Positions 1 to 6,882 of a stretch of DNA of 10,781 nucleotides are shown one piece after another. This DNA comes from Deltaproteobacteria bacterium (GTDB lineage Bacteria; Desulfobacterota; JAENJC01). The stretch lies in contig JACQYJ010000045.1 of the NCBI GenBank assembly GCA_016208525.1, positions 1-10,781 of the forward strand. Direction: 5' to 3'. How positions within the stretch are numbered: position 1 is the stretch's first letter; every line of letters begins with the position of its first letter. The position numbers and the translations under genes were made by a program. The notes beneath the pieces were generated by a model that saw nothing but the letters and a program-made list of their open reading frames with translations, was not told the DNA's origin and did not search any database.

Positions 1-1769
1 ATACTCCTATGAAGAATGAGAAGGGAGACGAAGAATACTACATCGCAGGCGACCCGGTGGCAAGGGACACATTCGGGGCTGAGATGTTCAAGCTTATGTC
101 AATCTTTGCGCCGATTGCAGGCGCTGTAATGCTGCTTGTCAGGTACCTTATGTTCAGGGACTTCTTCCTTTCGGTCACACTGATGATGGATGCCATGATC
201 AGCGTAGTCTGGAGCATGGGTCTCCTGATCGCCCTGGGTTTTCCCGTACATATTATGAGTTCAATGGCCCCCGTCTTTCTTATGGCCATTGCAACGGACA
301 GCGTACACATATTCAATGAATTTTACTTCCGCTACAGAGAGAAAAAGGACAAGAGGACCGCGATTATCGAGACAATGCATGCAGTAGGCAGGCCTGTGCG
401 CTATACTGCCCTGGCGACTGCGGCAGGGTTTGCGGTGCTGCTCTTTATGAGCATTATACCGGTCAAGGTCTTTGGCGGGGTCGTGGCATTCGGCACCGTT
501 GCCCTGAGACTGTTAAGTTTCAGCTTCATCCCCGCCATGTTCACCTTCGTAAAGGCTGAGAAGATGGAGACGGCCTCCATGAGTGAAGACATGGAAACCG
601 GGAGGAGTTCGCAGATACTCAAGGCCCTTGCAGGGTTCGGCGCTCACAGGCCTAAAGTCACGGTTTATGCCGGTCTTATCCTCTTGGTGATCGCAACCAT
701 CGGACTTACAAAGATCAAGGTTAATAACAATATGGTGGAGTGGTTCAGCAAGAAGAGCGAGGTGCGAATCGCAGACCGCATCATGAACGAGTCCCTCGGC
801 GGGACGTCCCTGGCCTATATCATTGCCATATCTTCCGAAAATGACTTTATAAAGACACCGGAGGCGATGAGACATATAGAAGGATTGCAGAGGCACCTCG
901 AAACCCTTCCTGTCGTCGGGAAGACCACATCTGTCGCAGACTTTGTGAAGAGGATAAACCGAGTCTTGCATAATGACGACCCGGCCTTTGACAAGGTCCC
1001 TGACTCAAAGGACGAGATAGGCCAACTCCTCTTCCTGTTCAGCATGTCGGCAAAGCCGGCAGACCTTGACAATGTAGTGGACTACCAGTTCAGGAAGGCG
1101 AATATCTGGGTGCAGCTCAAGACATGGGACGCCCAGGCTATGAGGGATGTGATAAAGGCGGCGGAAGAATATAAGGCGGCCCACCCGATGCCGATGGAAC
1201 TAAAACCCGCAGGGACGGCTTATTTTAACCTTGTCTGGAACAACGAGGTGCTTTGGGACATGGTCAAGGGATTTATTATTGCCCTCATCGCGGTCTTTGT
1301 CATCCTTGTCTTCAACTTCAGGTCTGTTAAGTGGGCGATAATAGGGTATATCCCGCTTTTGTTCACGATACTCCTTATATACGGAGTCGTTGGTTTCATA
1401 GGGAAGGACTTCGACATGCCGATATCGGTGCTGTCATGCCTCTCCCTTGGCATGGCAGTGGACTTTGCGATACACTTCATAAGCAGGTTCAAGCAAAAAC
1501 TGGAAGAAGCGCAGGGGTCGGAAAAACTCAAAACTGAAAACTCAAAACTCATAACCGATTCATTGCTATGGACAGCGGCGAGGCCCGGCAAGGGGATAAT
1601 GAGGAACGCCCTCCTGTTTGCCTCGGCATTCTCCGTAATGCTATTTGCCCCGCTTACCCCGTATGTCACTGTCGGGGCCTTTATAGCGAGCATGATGACT
1701 CTTAGCGCCCTGTTTACTATAATATATCTCCCGGCGCTGATAGTCCTTTTTCAGAAAAAACTTGTGTGA
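1..1769 (+). CDS. MMPL/RND-superfamily exporter, 5' end outside window
   Basis: This is an inner-membrane transporter of the MMPL/RND superfamily; such proteins use the proton gradient to export lipids, hydrophobic molecules or drugs. The reading frame is already open at the window edge, and the first ATG (base 9) begins just before an in-membrane bundle, so TM1 and the first periplasmic domain lie upstream. What is visible: five hydrophobic segments at about residues 29-180 (counted from that ATG), a cytoplasmic linker, TM7 near 215-236, a soluble periplasmic domain near 237-415, and TM8-12 to the end. The two halves carry the paired intramembrane Asp motifs ATDSVHIFNEF and GMAVDFAIHFISRF, typical of proton-relay TM4/TM10. 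The loop after TM10 has an odd Lys/Ser-rich insert (about residues 503-514) encoded by a 14-bp repeat. The substrate cannot be told. The class is confident, the role is not. Confidence 0.9.
   Translation, partial: TPMKNEKGDEEYYIAGDPVARDTFGAEMFKLMSIFAPIAGAVMLLVRYLMFRDFFLSVTLMMDAMISVVWSMGLLIALGFPVHIMSSMAPVFLMAIATDSVHIFNEFYFRYREKKDKRTAIIETMHAVGRPVRYTALATAAGFAVLLFMSIIPVKVFGGVVAFGTVALRLLSFSFIPAMFTFVKAEKMETASMSEDMETGRSSQILKALAGFGAHRPKVTVYAGLILLVIATIGLTKIKVNNNMVEWFSKKSEVRIADRIMNESLGGTSLAYIIAISSENDFIKTPEAMRHIEGLQRHLETLPVVGKTTSVADFVKRINRVLHNDDPAFDKVPDSKDEIGQLLFLFSMSAKPADLDNVVDYQFRKANIWVQLKTWDAQAMRDVIKAAEEYKAAHPMPMELKPAGTAYFNLVWNNEVLWDMVKGFIIALIAVFVILVFNFRSVKWAIIGYIPLLFTILLIYGVVGFIGKDFDMPISVLSCLSLGMAVDFAIHFISRFKQKLEEAQGSEKLKTENSKLITDSLLWTAARPGKGIMRNALLFASAFSVMLFAPLTPYVTVGAFIASMMTLSALFTIIYLPALIVLFQKKLV
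1525..1552 (+). repeat. 14-bp tandem repeat inside the RND gene
   Basis: AACTCAAAACT occurs at 1525-1535 and again at 1539-1549, a period of 14 bp, so two units fit in 28 bp. The frame stays open through it and adds a hydrophilic stretch reading KLKTENSKL to the cytoplasmic loop between TM10 and TM11. A normal RND loop is shorter here. The A-rich composition differs from the flanking coding sequence, which suggests a short repeat inserted in frame rather than conserved protein sequence. Confidence 0.6.
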
Positions 1770-1772
1770 TGA

Positions 1773-1808
1773 AAATCCCCCTTGATCCCCCTTTTCCAAA
1801 GGGGGAAA
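1773..1808. repeat. CCCCC/GGGGG palindromic intergenic repeat
   Basis: A short element starting 4 bp after the RND stop. It contains two CCCCCTT tracts followed by a perfect 8-bp hairpin: CCCCCTTT at 1787-1794, loop TCC, AAAGGGGG at 1798-1805. A related C-tract/G-tract hairpin occurs at 4363-4386. It could act as a terminator for the RND transcript, but no T-tract follows. The methyltransferase homology begins directly after it, so it looks like a junction where the 5' end of that gene was lost. Confidence 0.65.
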
Positions 1809-2342
1809 GAACTGGCAAAAAGAGGGGCGGATGTTGTCGGAGTTGACAGCTCGGAGGAGATGCTGATATGGGCAAGGCAAAAGGCGCAGGGTGAAAGGCT
1901 GAAGGTGAATTTTCAGGTGGCCGATGCCCTGAATCTTCCTTTTCCTGACGAATCTTTTGACTTGATTCTATCCAACGGCCTGTTATGCTTCTTAAGGGAG
2001 CCGGAAAAGGCGTTGATGGAGATGTACAGGGTTCTAAAGCCTGGAGGAGAGCTTGCTGTTGGCGTCCTAAACAAATGGTCGCCGTGGGCCTTCTTCAGGA
2101 GGATAAAGGGGCTCTACAAGGATACTATTTACAACCAGGCCTATTTTATCTCGCCGCCGGAGCTTGAAGGGCTTATAACAAGGGCAGGCTTTGATGTAAA
2201 AGAGACCAGGACCTGCCTTTTCTTCTTTCCGATAAATAATAGGGTATACTTAAAAATAGAAGGGCAGTTTGAAAGGTTGGACAGGAGACTGATACCATAG
2301 ACAGGGGCGTTCCTGGCCGCGTCGGCAATTAAAAAGCAGTAG
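1782..2342 (+). pseudogene. Class I SAM-dependent methyltransferase remnant (both ends damaged)
   Basis: The frame encodes the central and C-terminal part of a Methyltransf_11-type class I methyltransferase. Visible parts are the acidic end of strand 2 (ADVVGVDSSEEML, SAM ribose contact), motif II-like ADALNLPFPDESFDLILSN, a helix with EPEKALMEMYRVLKPGGEL, and a C-terminal ELEGLITRAGFDVKETR. Missing is motif I, the glycine-rich DxGxGxG loop that should stand about 20 residues before GVDSS. The only start available is a TTG at 1782 inside the upstream palindrome, with no RBS, and family homology seems to begin at ELAKRGA (about base 1809). At the other end a TAG at 2298-2300 interrupts a frame that continues as TGAFLAASAIKKQ to a TAG at 2340-2342, which resembles the usual C-terminal G-x-F-L-x strand. 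I infer a dead gene. The substrate is unknown. Confidence 0.7.
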
Positions 2343-2379
2343 GGTCGGCTGTGCCCGCCAATCATTAGCTGCTTCGCCT

Positions 2380-2399
2380 AAAATAGACACTCCTATTTT
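2380..2399. repeat. AT-rich perfect inverted repeat in the gap before mtnP
   Basis: AAAATAG (2380-2386), a 6-base loop ACACTC, and CTATTTT (2393-2399) form a perfect 7-bp hairpin between the methyltransferase remnant and mtnP. It might be a weak terminator or part of a dispersed repeat. It lacks a GC-rich stem or a following T-run. The rest of the gap 2343-2507 shows nothing else that I can support. Confidence 0.4.
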
Positions 2400-2507
2400 G
2401 CTGTAAACAAAACCCCTTGACCAAACCTGCTAAAAATGATACCTAATTACGCTGCCTTACAAACATTAAGGATTAATTATTGATTCATTGTTGTTGGGAG
2501 GACGGAA

Positions 2508-3304
2508 ATGGTCATAGGCGTCATAGGCGGAAGCGGACTTTATGAGATGGAGGGGCTTACGGGTGTCAGAGAGGTAAAGCTTCATACCCCTTTCGGAGAG
2601 CCTTCCGACTCATCAGGTTCCTGCCTTCAGAGGTCAACTACAGGGCGAATATATATGGGATGAAGAAGCTGGGGGTGGACAGGATTATATCCCTCAGCGC
2701 AGTGGGGAGCATGCGGGAAGAGATAGAGCCAGGACATATAGTAATCCCTGACCAGTTTTATGATCTTACAAAGCACAGGAAGAGCACATTTTTTGGTGAA
2801 GGGGTTGTTGCCCATGTCGGATTTGCAGACCCTGTATGCCATGACCTCTTCGGCGTCCTTGCCGATGCCGGTGGTAAGTCGGGGGCAACGGTTCATAAAG
2901 GCGGGACATATATCTGCATGGAGGGTCCCCAGTTCTCTACAAGGGCAGAGTCAAGGATATACAGGAAGTGGGGTGTTGATGTAATAGGGATGACCAACGC
3001 CACAGAGGCGAAACTTGCAAGGGAGGCCGAGATATGCTATGCGACCCTTGCCCTTTCAACTGATTACGACTGCTGGCATGAGTCAGAGGAGGATGTTACG
3101 GTAGAGGCAGTGATAGCTGTTTTAATGAAGAATATTGAGACTGCCAAAAAGATAATAAAAGAGGCAGTGGCTATGATGCCGGCGAAAAGAGGATGCCGAT
3201 GCAGCGAGGCCCTGAAAAATGCAATCATGACAAAGGCAGAGTTGATACCGGAGAAGACAAAGAAGGACCTGGATCTGATTATTGGGAAATATATTAAAAC
3301 GTAA
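2508..3304 (+). pseudogene. mtnP: S-methyl-5'-thioadenosine phosphorylase, frame broken by internal deletion
   Basis: MtnP-type enzymes split methylthioadenosine (some also 5'-deoxyadenosine or methylthioinosine) with phosphate, giving the base and a 1-phosphosugar. A strong RBS (GGGAGG, 2496-2501) precedes ATG 2508, which opens with the family N-terminus [12 protein letters not shown] and runs to HTPFGEPSD. The frame then changes, and the match resumes in another frame as [20 protein letters not shown], continuing with [37 protein letters not shown] and STDYDCW to the stop at 3302-3304. Compared with human MTAP about 20 residues are absent between PSD and LPS, including the RHG phosphate-binding segment. 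The first frame stops at 2661-2663, and the longest remaining frame starts at an internal Met (2660). Loss of that segment plus the shift should abolish activity. An assembly or sequencing error is the main alternative. Choice between MTA, MTI and dual specificity cannot be made. Confidence 0.8.
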
Positions 3305-3317
3305 ATTTGTTGGCATT

Positions 3318-3370
3318 TGTAGGGGCAAGGCGGTGCCTTGCCCTGGGCGGGTCACCGACCCGCCCCTACA
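3318..3370. repeat. REP-like double-hairpin palindromic element
   Basis: Two perfect 9-bp hairpins stand side by side inside shared outer arms. Hairpin 1 is GGGCAAGGC (3323-3331), loop GGT, GCCTTGCCC (3335-3343). Hairpin 2 is GGGCGGGTC (3345-3353), loop ACC, GACCCGCCC (3357-3365). The outer arms are TGTAG (3318-3322) and CTACA (3366-3370), so the whole could fold as a three-way junction. It lies between the mtnP stop and the kinase. This is the architecture of REP/REPIN-type dispersed elements. It could also slow transcription or stabilise the mtnP mRNA end. Confidence 0.8.
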
Positions 3371-3396
3371 TTCGATAATTTATCTGGAGGTTAAAA

Positions 3397-4305
3397 ATGA
3401 GTTTACTGGTTGTTGGATCTGTTGCATTTGATTCCGTGGAAACCCCGTTTGGCAAGGCGGAGGAGGTACTCGGCGGTTCTGCTACTTACTTCTCTACTGC
3501 TGCCAGTTTCTTTACAGATGTAAAGCTGGTGGCTGTGGTGGGAGAGGACTTCCCTGAGGCGCATGTGGACTTCCTGAAAAGCAGGGAGATAGACGTAAAT
3601 GGGCTCCAGAAGGCAAGCGGGAAGACCTTTCGCTGGAAGGGGAGGTACGACTTCGATCTGAACCAGGCCCATACCCTTGATACCCAGCTTAACGTTTTTG
3701 CATCGTTTAAGCCTCAGATACCGGAGAAGTATAAGGACGCAGAGTATGTATTCCTTGCCAACATAGACCCTGTCCTTCAACTGGAGGTCTTGAAGCAGGT
3801 AAAGAAGCCGAAACTTGTGGCTTGCGATACCATGAACTTCTGGATAGAGGGGAAACTCCATGAGCTTAAGGAAACCTTGAAATATGTGGATATCCTGACA
3901 ATAAACGAGGGTGAGGCAAGAGAGCTGTCAAAGGAGCCCAATCTCGTAAAGGCGGCAAAGACCATCCTTTCCTTTGGGCCCAAGACCCTTATAGTAAAAA
4001 GGGGGGAGTATGGCTCCCTGATGTTCTCGAATTCAGGTATCTTTGCAGCCCCAGCCTATCCTCTGGAGTCCGTATTCGACCCAACAGGCGCCGGCGACAG
4101 CTTCGCAGGCGGATTCATGGGTTATCTGTCCAATACGGGAAATTTGGCTGACGGGAATATCAGACAGGCCATAATATTTGGAAGCGTCATGGCCTCATTC
4201 AACGTGGAGGAGTTCAGCCTCAACAGGATGAAGACCCTGACTTACGCTGAGATAGAGCAGAGGTACACGTCGTTTAAGAGGCTTACGCATTTTGAGGATT
4301 TATAA
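3397..4305 (+). CDS. PfkB/ribokinase-family sugar or nucleoside kinase
   Basis: A cytosolic PfkB-superfamily kinase of 302 residues, the normal length, transferring phosphate from ATP to a sugar or nucleoside alcohol. The N-terminal substrate-side glycine motif is GGSATYFSTAA (residues 26-36). The C-terminal signature DPTGAGDSFAGGF (228-240) carries the anion-hole glycines and the catalytic base Asp234. KRGEYGSLMF (201-210) is the usual ATP-site strand pair. The start is firm: GGAGG stands 7 bases before ATG 3397. The GGSAT type of N-terminus fits the ribokinase-like 'group A' set, whose substrates are largely undefined. Its neighbours, a methylthioadenosine phosphorylase relic upstream and thiC-metF downstream, suggest a role in salvage of a 5-deoxy or methylthio sugar or nucleoside, but this is inference. 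A repeat-filled gap on each side suggests it is transcribed separately. Confidence 0.9.
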   Translation: MSLLVVGSVAFDSVETPFGKAEEVLGGSATYFSTAASFFTDVKLVAVVGEDFPEAHVDFLKSREIDVNGLQKASGKTFRWKGRYDFDLNQAHTLDTQLNVFASFKPQIPEKYKDAEYVFLANIDPVLQLEVLKQVKKPKLVACDTMNFWIEGKLHELKETLKYVDILTINEGEARELSKEPNLVKAAKTILSFGPKTLIVKRGEYGSLMFSNSGIFAAPAYPLESVFDPTGAGDSFAGGFMGYLSNTGNLADGNIRQAIIFGSVMASFNVEEFSLNRMKTLTYAEIEQRYTSFKRLTHFEDL

Positions 4306-4312
4306 AGGCTTT

Positions 4313-4434
4313 ATTCTCGCAGAGGCGCAGAGGACGCAAAGGCGCAGAATAACTCCCCCCATCCCCCTCTTAATTTTAAGAGGGGGAGCAAGGGGGCGTT
4401 AAGATTTTCTCTGCGTCTCCGCGTCTCGGCGGTA
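4313..4434. repeat. Composite nested inverted repeat between kinase and thiC
   Basis: The outer arms are related as imperfect reverse complements: a CGCAGAGGCGCAGAGGACGC-type arm at 4318-4348 and a TCTCTGCGTCTCCGCGTCTC-type arm at 4408-4427 (extending to 4434). Between them sits a second, different palindrome, the CCCCCTC/GAGGGGG hairpin at 4363-4386. The outer arms belong to the same general family as the element at 7347-7425. The right arm ends about 20 bases before the thiC start, so the element fills the whole leader of thiC. Confidence 0.75.
4363..4386. terminator. Perfect 11-bp hairpin, possible terminator after the kinase
   Basis: CCCCCTCTTAA (4363-4373), a two-base TT loop, and TTAAGAGGGGG (4376-4386) form a perfect 11-bp stem. 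It lies 58 bases after the kinase stop. There is no U-tract directly after the stem, so it is as likely to be a mobile palindrome (compare 1787-1805) as a true intrinsic terminator. Confidence 0.35.
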
Positions 4435-4445
4435 GATTAGCATTT

Positions 4446-4458
4446 AGGAGTGGCTTTG
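4446..4458 (+). promoter_or_regulatory. thiC ribosome binding site and TTG start
   Basis: AGGAG occupies 4446-4450. A GTG in frame begins at 4450 and so overlaps the Shine-Dalgarno sequence, which cannot serve it. The TTG at 4456-4458 is 5 bases downstream, the proper distance, and gives the family-typical N-terminus MTQIENAR. TTG is therefore the likely start. Confidence 0.8.
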
Positions 4459-5730
4459 ACACAGATAGAAAATGCACGTCAGGGGATAGTGACGGAAGAA
4501 GTGAAAAAGGCTGCCCTCTCAGAGGGGGTGTCGGCAGATTTCATCAGAGATGGCGTTGCAAGAGGGAATATCGCCATTTGCAGGAACAAAAGGCGCGATA
4601 TTGAGCCTCTTGCCATAGGAAGGGGTTTGAGGACAAAGGTAAATGCAAACATTGGGACCTCCGGCGACAGTGCCGACCTCTCTGTTGAGCTCGAAAAGCT
4701 CAGGGTAGCGGTTAAGGCCGGGGCAGATGCAGTGATGGACCTCTCTACCGGCGGCTCTCTTGACGATATAAGGAAGGAGATAATAAAGCAGTCGCCTGTG
4801 ACTATAGGGACGGTCCCAATCTACTCAGCGGTTGTTGAGCTGAACCAGAGAGGGAAGACATTCCTTGACATGACGCCTGATGACCTGTTTAAGGCCATTG
4901 AAAAGCATGCGGAAGACGGAGTTGACTTCATCACAGTTCACTGCGGCGTTACCCGCTCCTCTATTGAAAGGCTTGATAACGAAGGGCGGCTGATGGACAT
5001 AGTCTCCAGGGGAGGCTCCATGACGGCTGCCTGGATGGCGAAGAACGGCAAAGAGAACCCATTGTATGAACAGTATGAAAGGCTCCTTGAGATAGCGAGG
5101 GAGTATGAGCTTGTCCTTTCCCTGGGGGATGGTCTCAGGCCCGGTTCCATAGCTGATGCAACCGACAGGGCGCAGATCCACGAGCTTATAACCCTCGGAG
5201 AGCTGACCGAGCGCGCGTGGGACAAGGGTGTGCAGGTGATGGTGGAGGGCCCAGGCCATCTACCGCTCGACCAGATAGAGGCCAATATCCTTCTTCAGAA
5301 GAGATTATGTCACGACGCTCCATTCTATGTCTTAGGACCCCTTGTCACCGACATTGCGCCTGGTTATGATCATATAACCTCAGCCATAGGCGGGGCCATT
5401 GCAGCCGGGGCAGGGGCCGACTTCCTCTGCTATGTCACGCCGTCTGAACACCTGAGGCTTCCCGATATAGATGATGTCAGGGAAGGTGTCATAGCCTCAA
5501 GGATTGCGGCCCATGCCGGTGATATTGCAAAGGGTGTAAAGGGCGCCCTGGATAAGGATATACAGATGTCGAAATACAGGAAGGCCCTCGACTGGGAGGG
5601 TCAGATAAAGAGCTCCATAGACCCTGAAAAGGCAAGGAGATTGAGGGAGAGCGCCAAACCGGCAGAATCGGATGTTTGCACAATGTGTGCTGCTCTATGC
5701 GCCATAAAAGTCTCAAGTGAGAGGTGCTGA
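4456..5730 (+). CDS. thiC: Phosphomethylpyrimidine synthase ThiC (short form)
   Basis: ThiC is a radical-SAM enzyme that rearranges aminoimidazole ribotide to hydroxymethylpyrimidine phosphate, the pyrimidine half of thiamine, releasing 5'-deoxyadenosine, CO and formate. The protein is 424 residues, the short bacterial/archaeal form lacking the long N-terminal extension of E. coli ThiC. Family blocks seen: [26 protein letters not shown]-like [72 protein letters not shown] and [11 protein letters not shown]. The C-terminal cluster motif is CTMCAALC, that is Cys-x2-Cys-x3-Cys, which binds the 4Fe-4S cluster. The E. coli type has x4 in the second gap. The start is the TTG served by AGGAG at 4446. 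It is followed after one base by metF, so the two are co-transcribed and probably translationally coupled. No TPP riboswitch is visible upstream. Confidence 0.97.
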   Translation: MTQIENARQGIVTEEVKKAALSEGVSADFIRDGVARGNIAICRNKRRDIEPLAIGRGLRTKVNANIGTSGDSADLSVELEKLRVAVKAGADAVMDLSTGGSLDDIRKEIIKQSPVTIGTVPIYSAVVELNQRGKTFLDMTPDDLFKAIEKHAEDGVDFITVHCGVTRSSIERLDNEGRLMDIVSRGGSMTAAWMAKNGKENPLYEQYERLLEIAREYELVLSLGDGLRPGSIADATDRAQIHELITLGELTERAWDKGVQVMVEGPGHLPLDQIEANILLQKRLCHDAPFYVLGPLVTDIAPGYDHITSAIGGAIAAGAGADFLCYVTPSEHLRLPDIDDVREGVIASRIAAHAGDIAKGVKGALDKDIQMSKYRKALDWEGQIKSSIDPEKARRLRESAKPAESDVCTMCAALCAIKVSSERC

Positions 5731-5731
5731 A

Positions 5732-6607
5732 ATGAAGATCAAAGATATCCTTGCAAAGAAAGAGATGTGTATCTCCTTCGAGTATTTCCCTCCGAAGACC
5801 CTGGAGGCGGAAAACCAGCTCCTGGAAACTGTGCATACCCTGAAGTCCTACAACCCAAAATATGTCTCTGTGACATACGGGGCAGGCGGAAGCACCCGTG
5901 AGGGGACAAGGAGGATAGTAAAGAGGGTCATGGACGAAACAGGCCTCACCACAATGCCTCATCTTACCTGCGTAGGCTCCACTAAGGACGATATCCGCGC
6001 CATCCTTGATGATTATAAAAGCATTGGAGTGGAAAATGTCCTTGCCATGCGCGGAGACCTCCCTGCAGGGATGACTGAGATAGCCCCTGAATCCGGCGGT
6101 TTCCAGCATGCCTCAGACCTTGTCGGTTTTATCAAGCCTATGAACCACTTCTCAATAGGGGTGGCTGTATACCCGGAGGGGCATATCCAGACTTCGATCC
6201 TCGAAGAGGATATAAAATATACCAAACTCAAAATCGATAATGGGGCGGACTTCGGCATCACCCAGATGTTCTTTGACAACAGGTATATGTATGACTTCAT
6301 GGAGAGGGCGGAAAAGGCAGGCATCAATATCCCCATCATCTGCGGGATCATGCCTGTGGCCAGGTACGACCAGATAAAGAAGTTCTGCTCACTTTGCAGG
6401 ACCACCATTCCAAAGGCGCTGGAAGATGAGTTGAGCAAAGCAAACGGCCCGGAAGATGAACTGAAGAGGGGCATGGACTATGTCGGAAGACAGGTAGATG
6501 ACCTGATGGCCCACGGCTTCAAGAACTTCCACATCTTCACCCTAAACCGCACAGACGTGACTGCAACCCTCATGAACAACATGGGGGTAAAGCCAGGCGC
6601 TGTTTAA
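5732..6607 (+). CDS. metF: Methylenetetrahydrofolate reductase MetF
   Basis: MetF is a cytosolic FAD enzyme that reduces 5,10-methylene-THF to 5-methyl-THF, the methyl donor for methionine synthesis and, in acetogenic lineages, part of the methyl branch of the Wood-Ljungdahl pathway. It has 291 residues, close to E. coli MetF (296), as a single TIM barrel. Visible residues: catalytic Glu17 in SFEYFPPK, VSVTYGAGGS (46-54), PHLTC (76-80), Asp109 in LAMRGDLP near the flavin, and QMFFDN with ICGIMPV in the second half. The start chosen is ATG 5732, one base after the thiC stop, served by GAGGTG (5721-5726). An in-frame GTG at 5717 precedes that site and is rejected. The last codons (VKPGAV) are part of a 17-bp tandem duplication that spans the stop. 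No separate partner subunit is visible. Confidence 0.97.
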   Translation: MKIKDILAKKEMCISFEYFPPKTLEAENQLLETVHTLKSYNPKYVSVTYGAGGSTREGTRRIVKRVMDETGLTTMPHLTCVGSTKDDIRAILDDYKSIGVENVLAMRGDLPAGMTEIAPESGGFQHASDLVGFIKPMNHFSIGVAVYPEGHIQTSILEEDIKYTKLKIDNGADFGITQMFFDNRYMYDFMERAEKAGINIPIICGIMPVARYDQIKKFCSLCRTTIPKALEDELSKANGPEDELKRGMDYVGRQVDDLMAHGFKNFHIFTLNRTDVTATLMNNMGVKPGAV

Positions 6608-6622
6608 AGCCGGGCGCTGATG
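6589..6622 (+). repeat. 17-bp tandem duplication across the metF stop codon
   Basis: AAAGCCAGGCGCTGTTT (6589-6605) is followed at once by AAAGCCGGGCGCTGATG (6606-6622), with 14 of 17 bases identical. The metF TAA (6605-6607) is formed at the join of the two units. Confidence 0.7.
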
Positions 6623-6644
6623 GGGCAATTTACGCTTGCCTCAT
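6620..6644 (+). terminator. Weak hairpin after metF
   Basis: ATGGGGCAA (6620-6628) pairs with TTGCCTCAT (6636-6644) over 9 bp with one G-U pair and a 7-base loop, 13 bases after the metF stop. There is no U-tract, so a terminator role is only possible. It is the only stem near the end of the thiC-metF unit. Confidence 0.3.
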
Positions 6645-6731
6645 CGAAAGTATTTCACCTTATTAAATCCCCCAACAACGCCTATTTTTGATAGAGATAG
6701 TCAAAATAAAATCTCACTTAAAAACTGCAAA

Positions 6732-6807
6732 CCACAGAGCCCACAGAGAAATTTTTTGAGTATAAAAACCTTTTAAAACCCTTTTCTTCTCATGCTTTAG
6801 ATTTAGG
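6732..6807. repeat. CACAGAG/CATGCTTTAG dispersed repeat, copy 1
   Basis: The element holds CCACAGAGCCCACAGAGAAA at its left, an AT-rich centre, and TTTTAAAACCC to CATGCTTTAG at 6771-6800. The reverse complement of 6771-6800 matches the last 38 bases of the window (10744-10781) apart from a 9-base gap where copy 1 lacks TGTGTTCTC, flanked by short TTCTC direct repeats. The two copies are in opposite orientation. No gene is visible in this 270-base metF-yraN gap. Confidence 0.7.
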
Positions 6808-6853
6808 TCTCAATTAAACAACATATCCCTCACGAAAAAACCGTGATGAAGCA

Positions 6854-6882
6854 GTATGGACAGGCTTGAAACCTGCTCCTAC
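6854..6882. repeat. Degenerate GTAGG-type palindrome overlapping the yraN stop
   Basis: An imperfect palindrome centred on GGCTTGAAACC, with arms GTATGGACAGGCTT and AAACCTGCTCCTAC that agree at 10 of 14 positions when one is reverse complemented. The outer GTAGG-like arms recall the TGTAGGGG arms of the element at 3318-3370. The CTA at 6879-6881 is the reverse complement of the yraN TAG stop, so the gene ends inside this repeat. Confidence 0.55.

Noticed and set aside
2417..2445. Possible promoter for mtnP with TTGACC as -35
   Set aside because: At 16-18 base spacing no acceptable -10 box is present (the best is TACCTA), so the single box is not enough.
4313..4434. CRISPR-like array from iterated CGCAGAG/CGCAAAG units
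   Set aside because: The units are short, unevenly spaced and arranged as inverted arms without unique spacers, and no cas genes are present. It is a palindromic repeat.
4450..4458. GTG start for thiC at 4450
   Set aside because: The GTG overlaps the AGGAG ribosome binding site at 4446-4450. The TTG at 4456 has correct spacing and gives the usual MTQIE N-terminus.
5717..5734. GTG start for metF at 5717
   Set aside because: It lies upstream of the GAGGTG binding site that serves ATG 5732, and MKIKDIL is a normal MetF N-terminus.
5489..6109. Minus-strand open frame of 206 codons across the thiC-metF junction
   Set aside because: It is antisense to two well-conserved genes, has no family motifs and no RBS, so it is a shadow frame.
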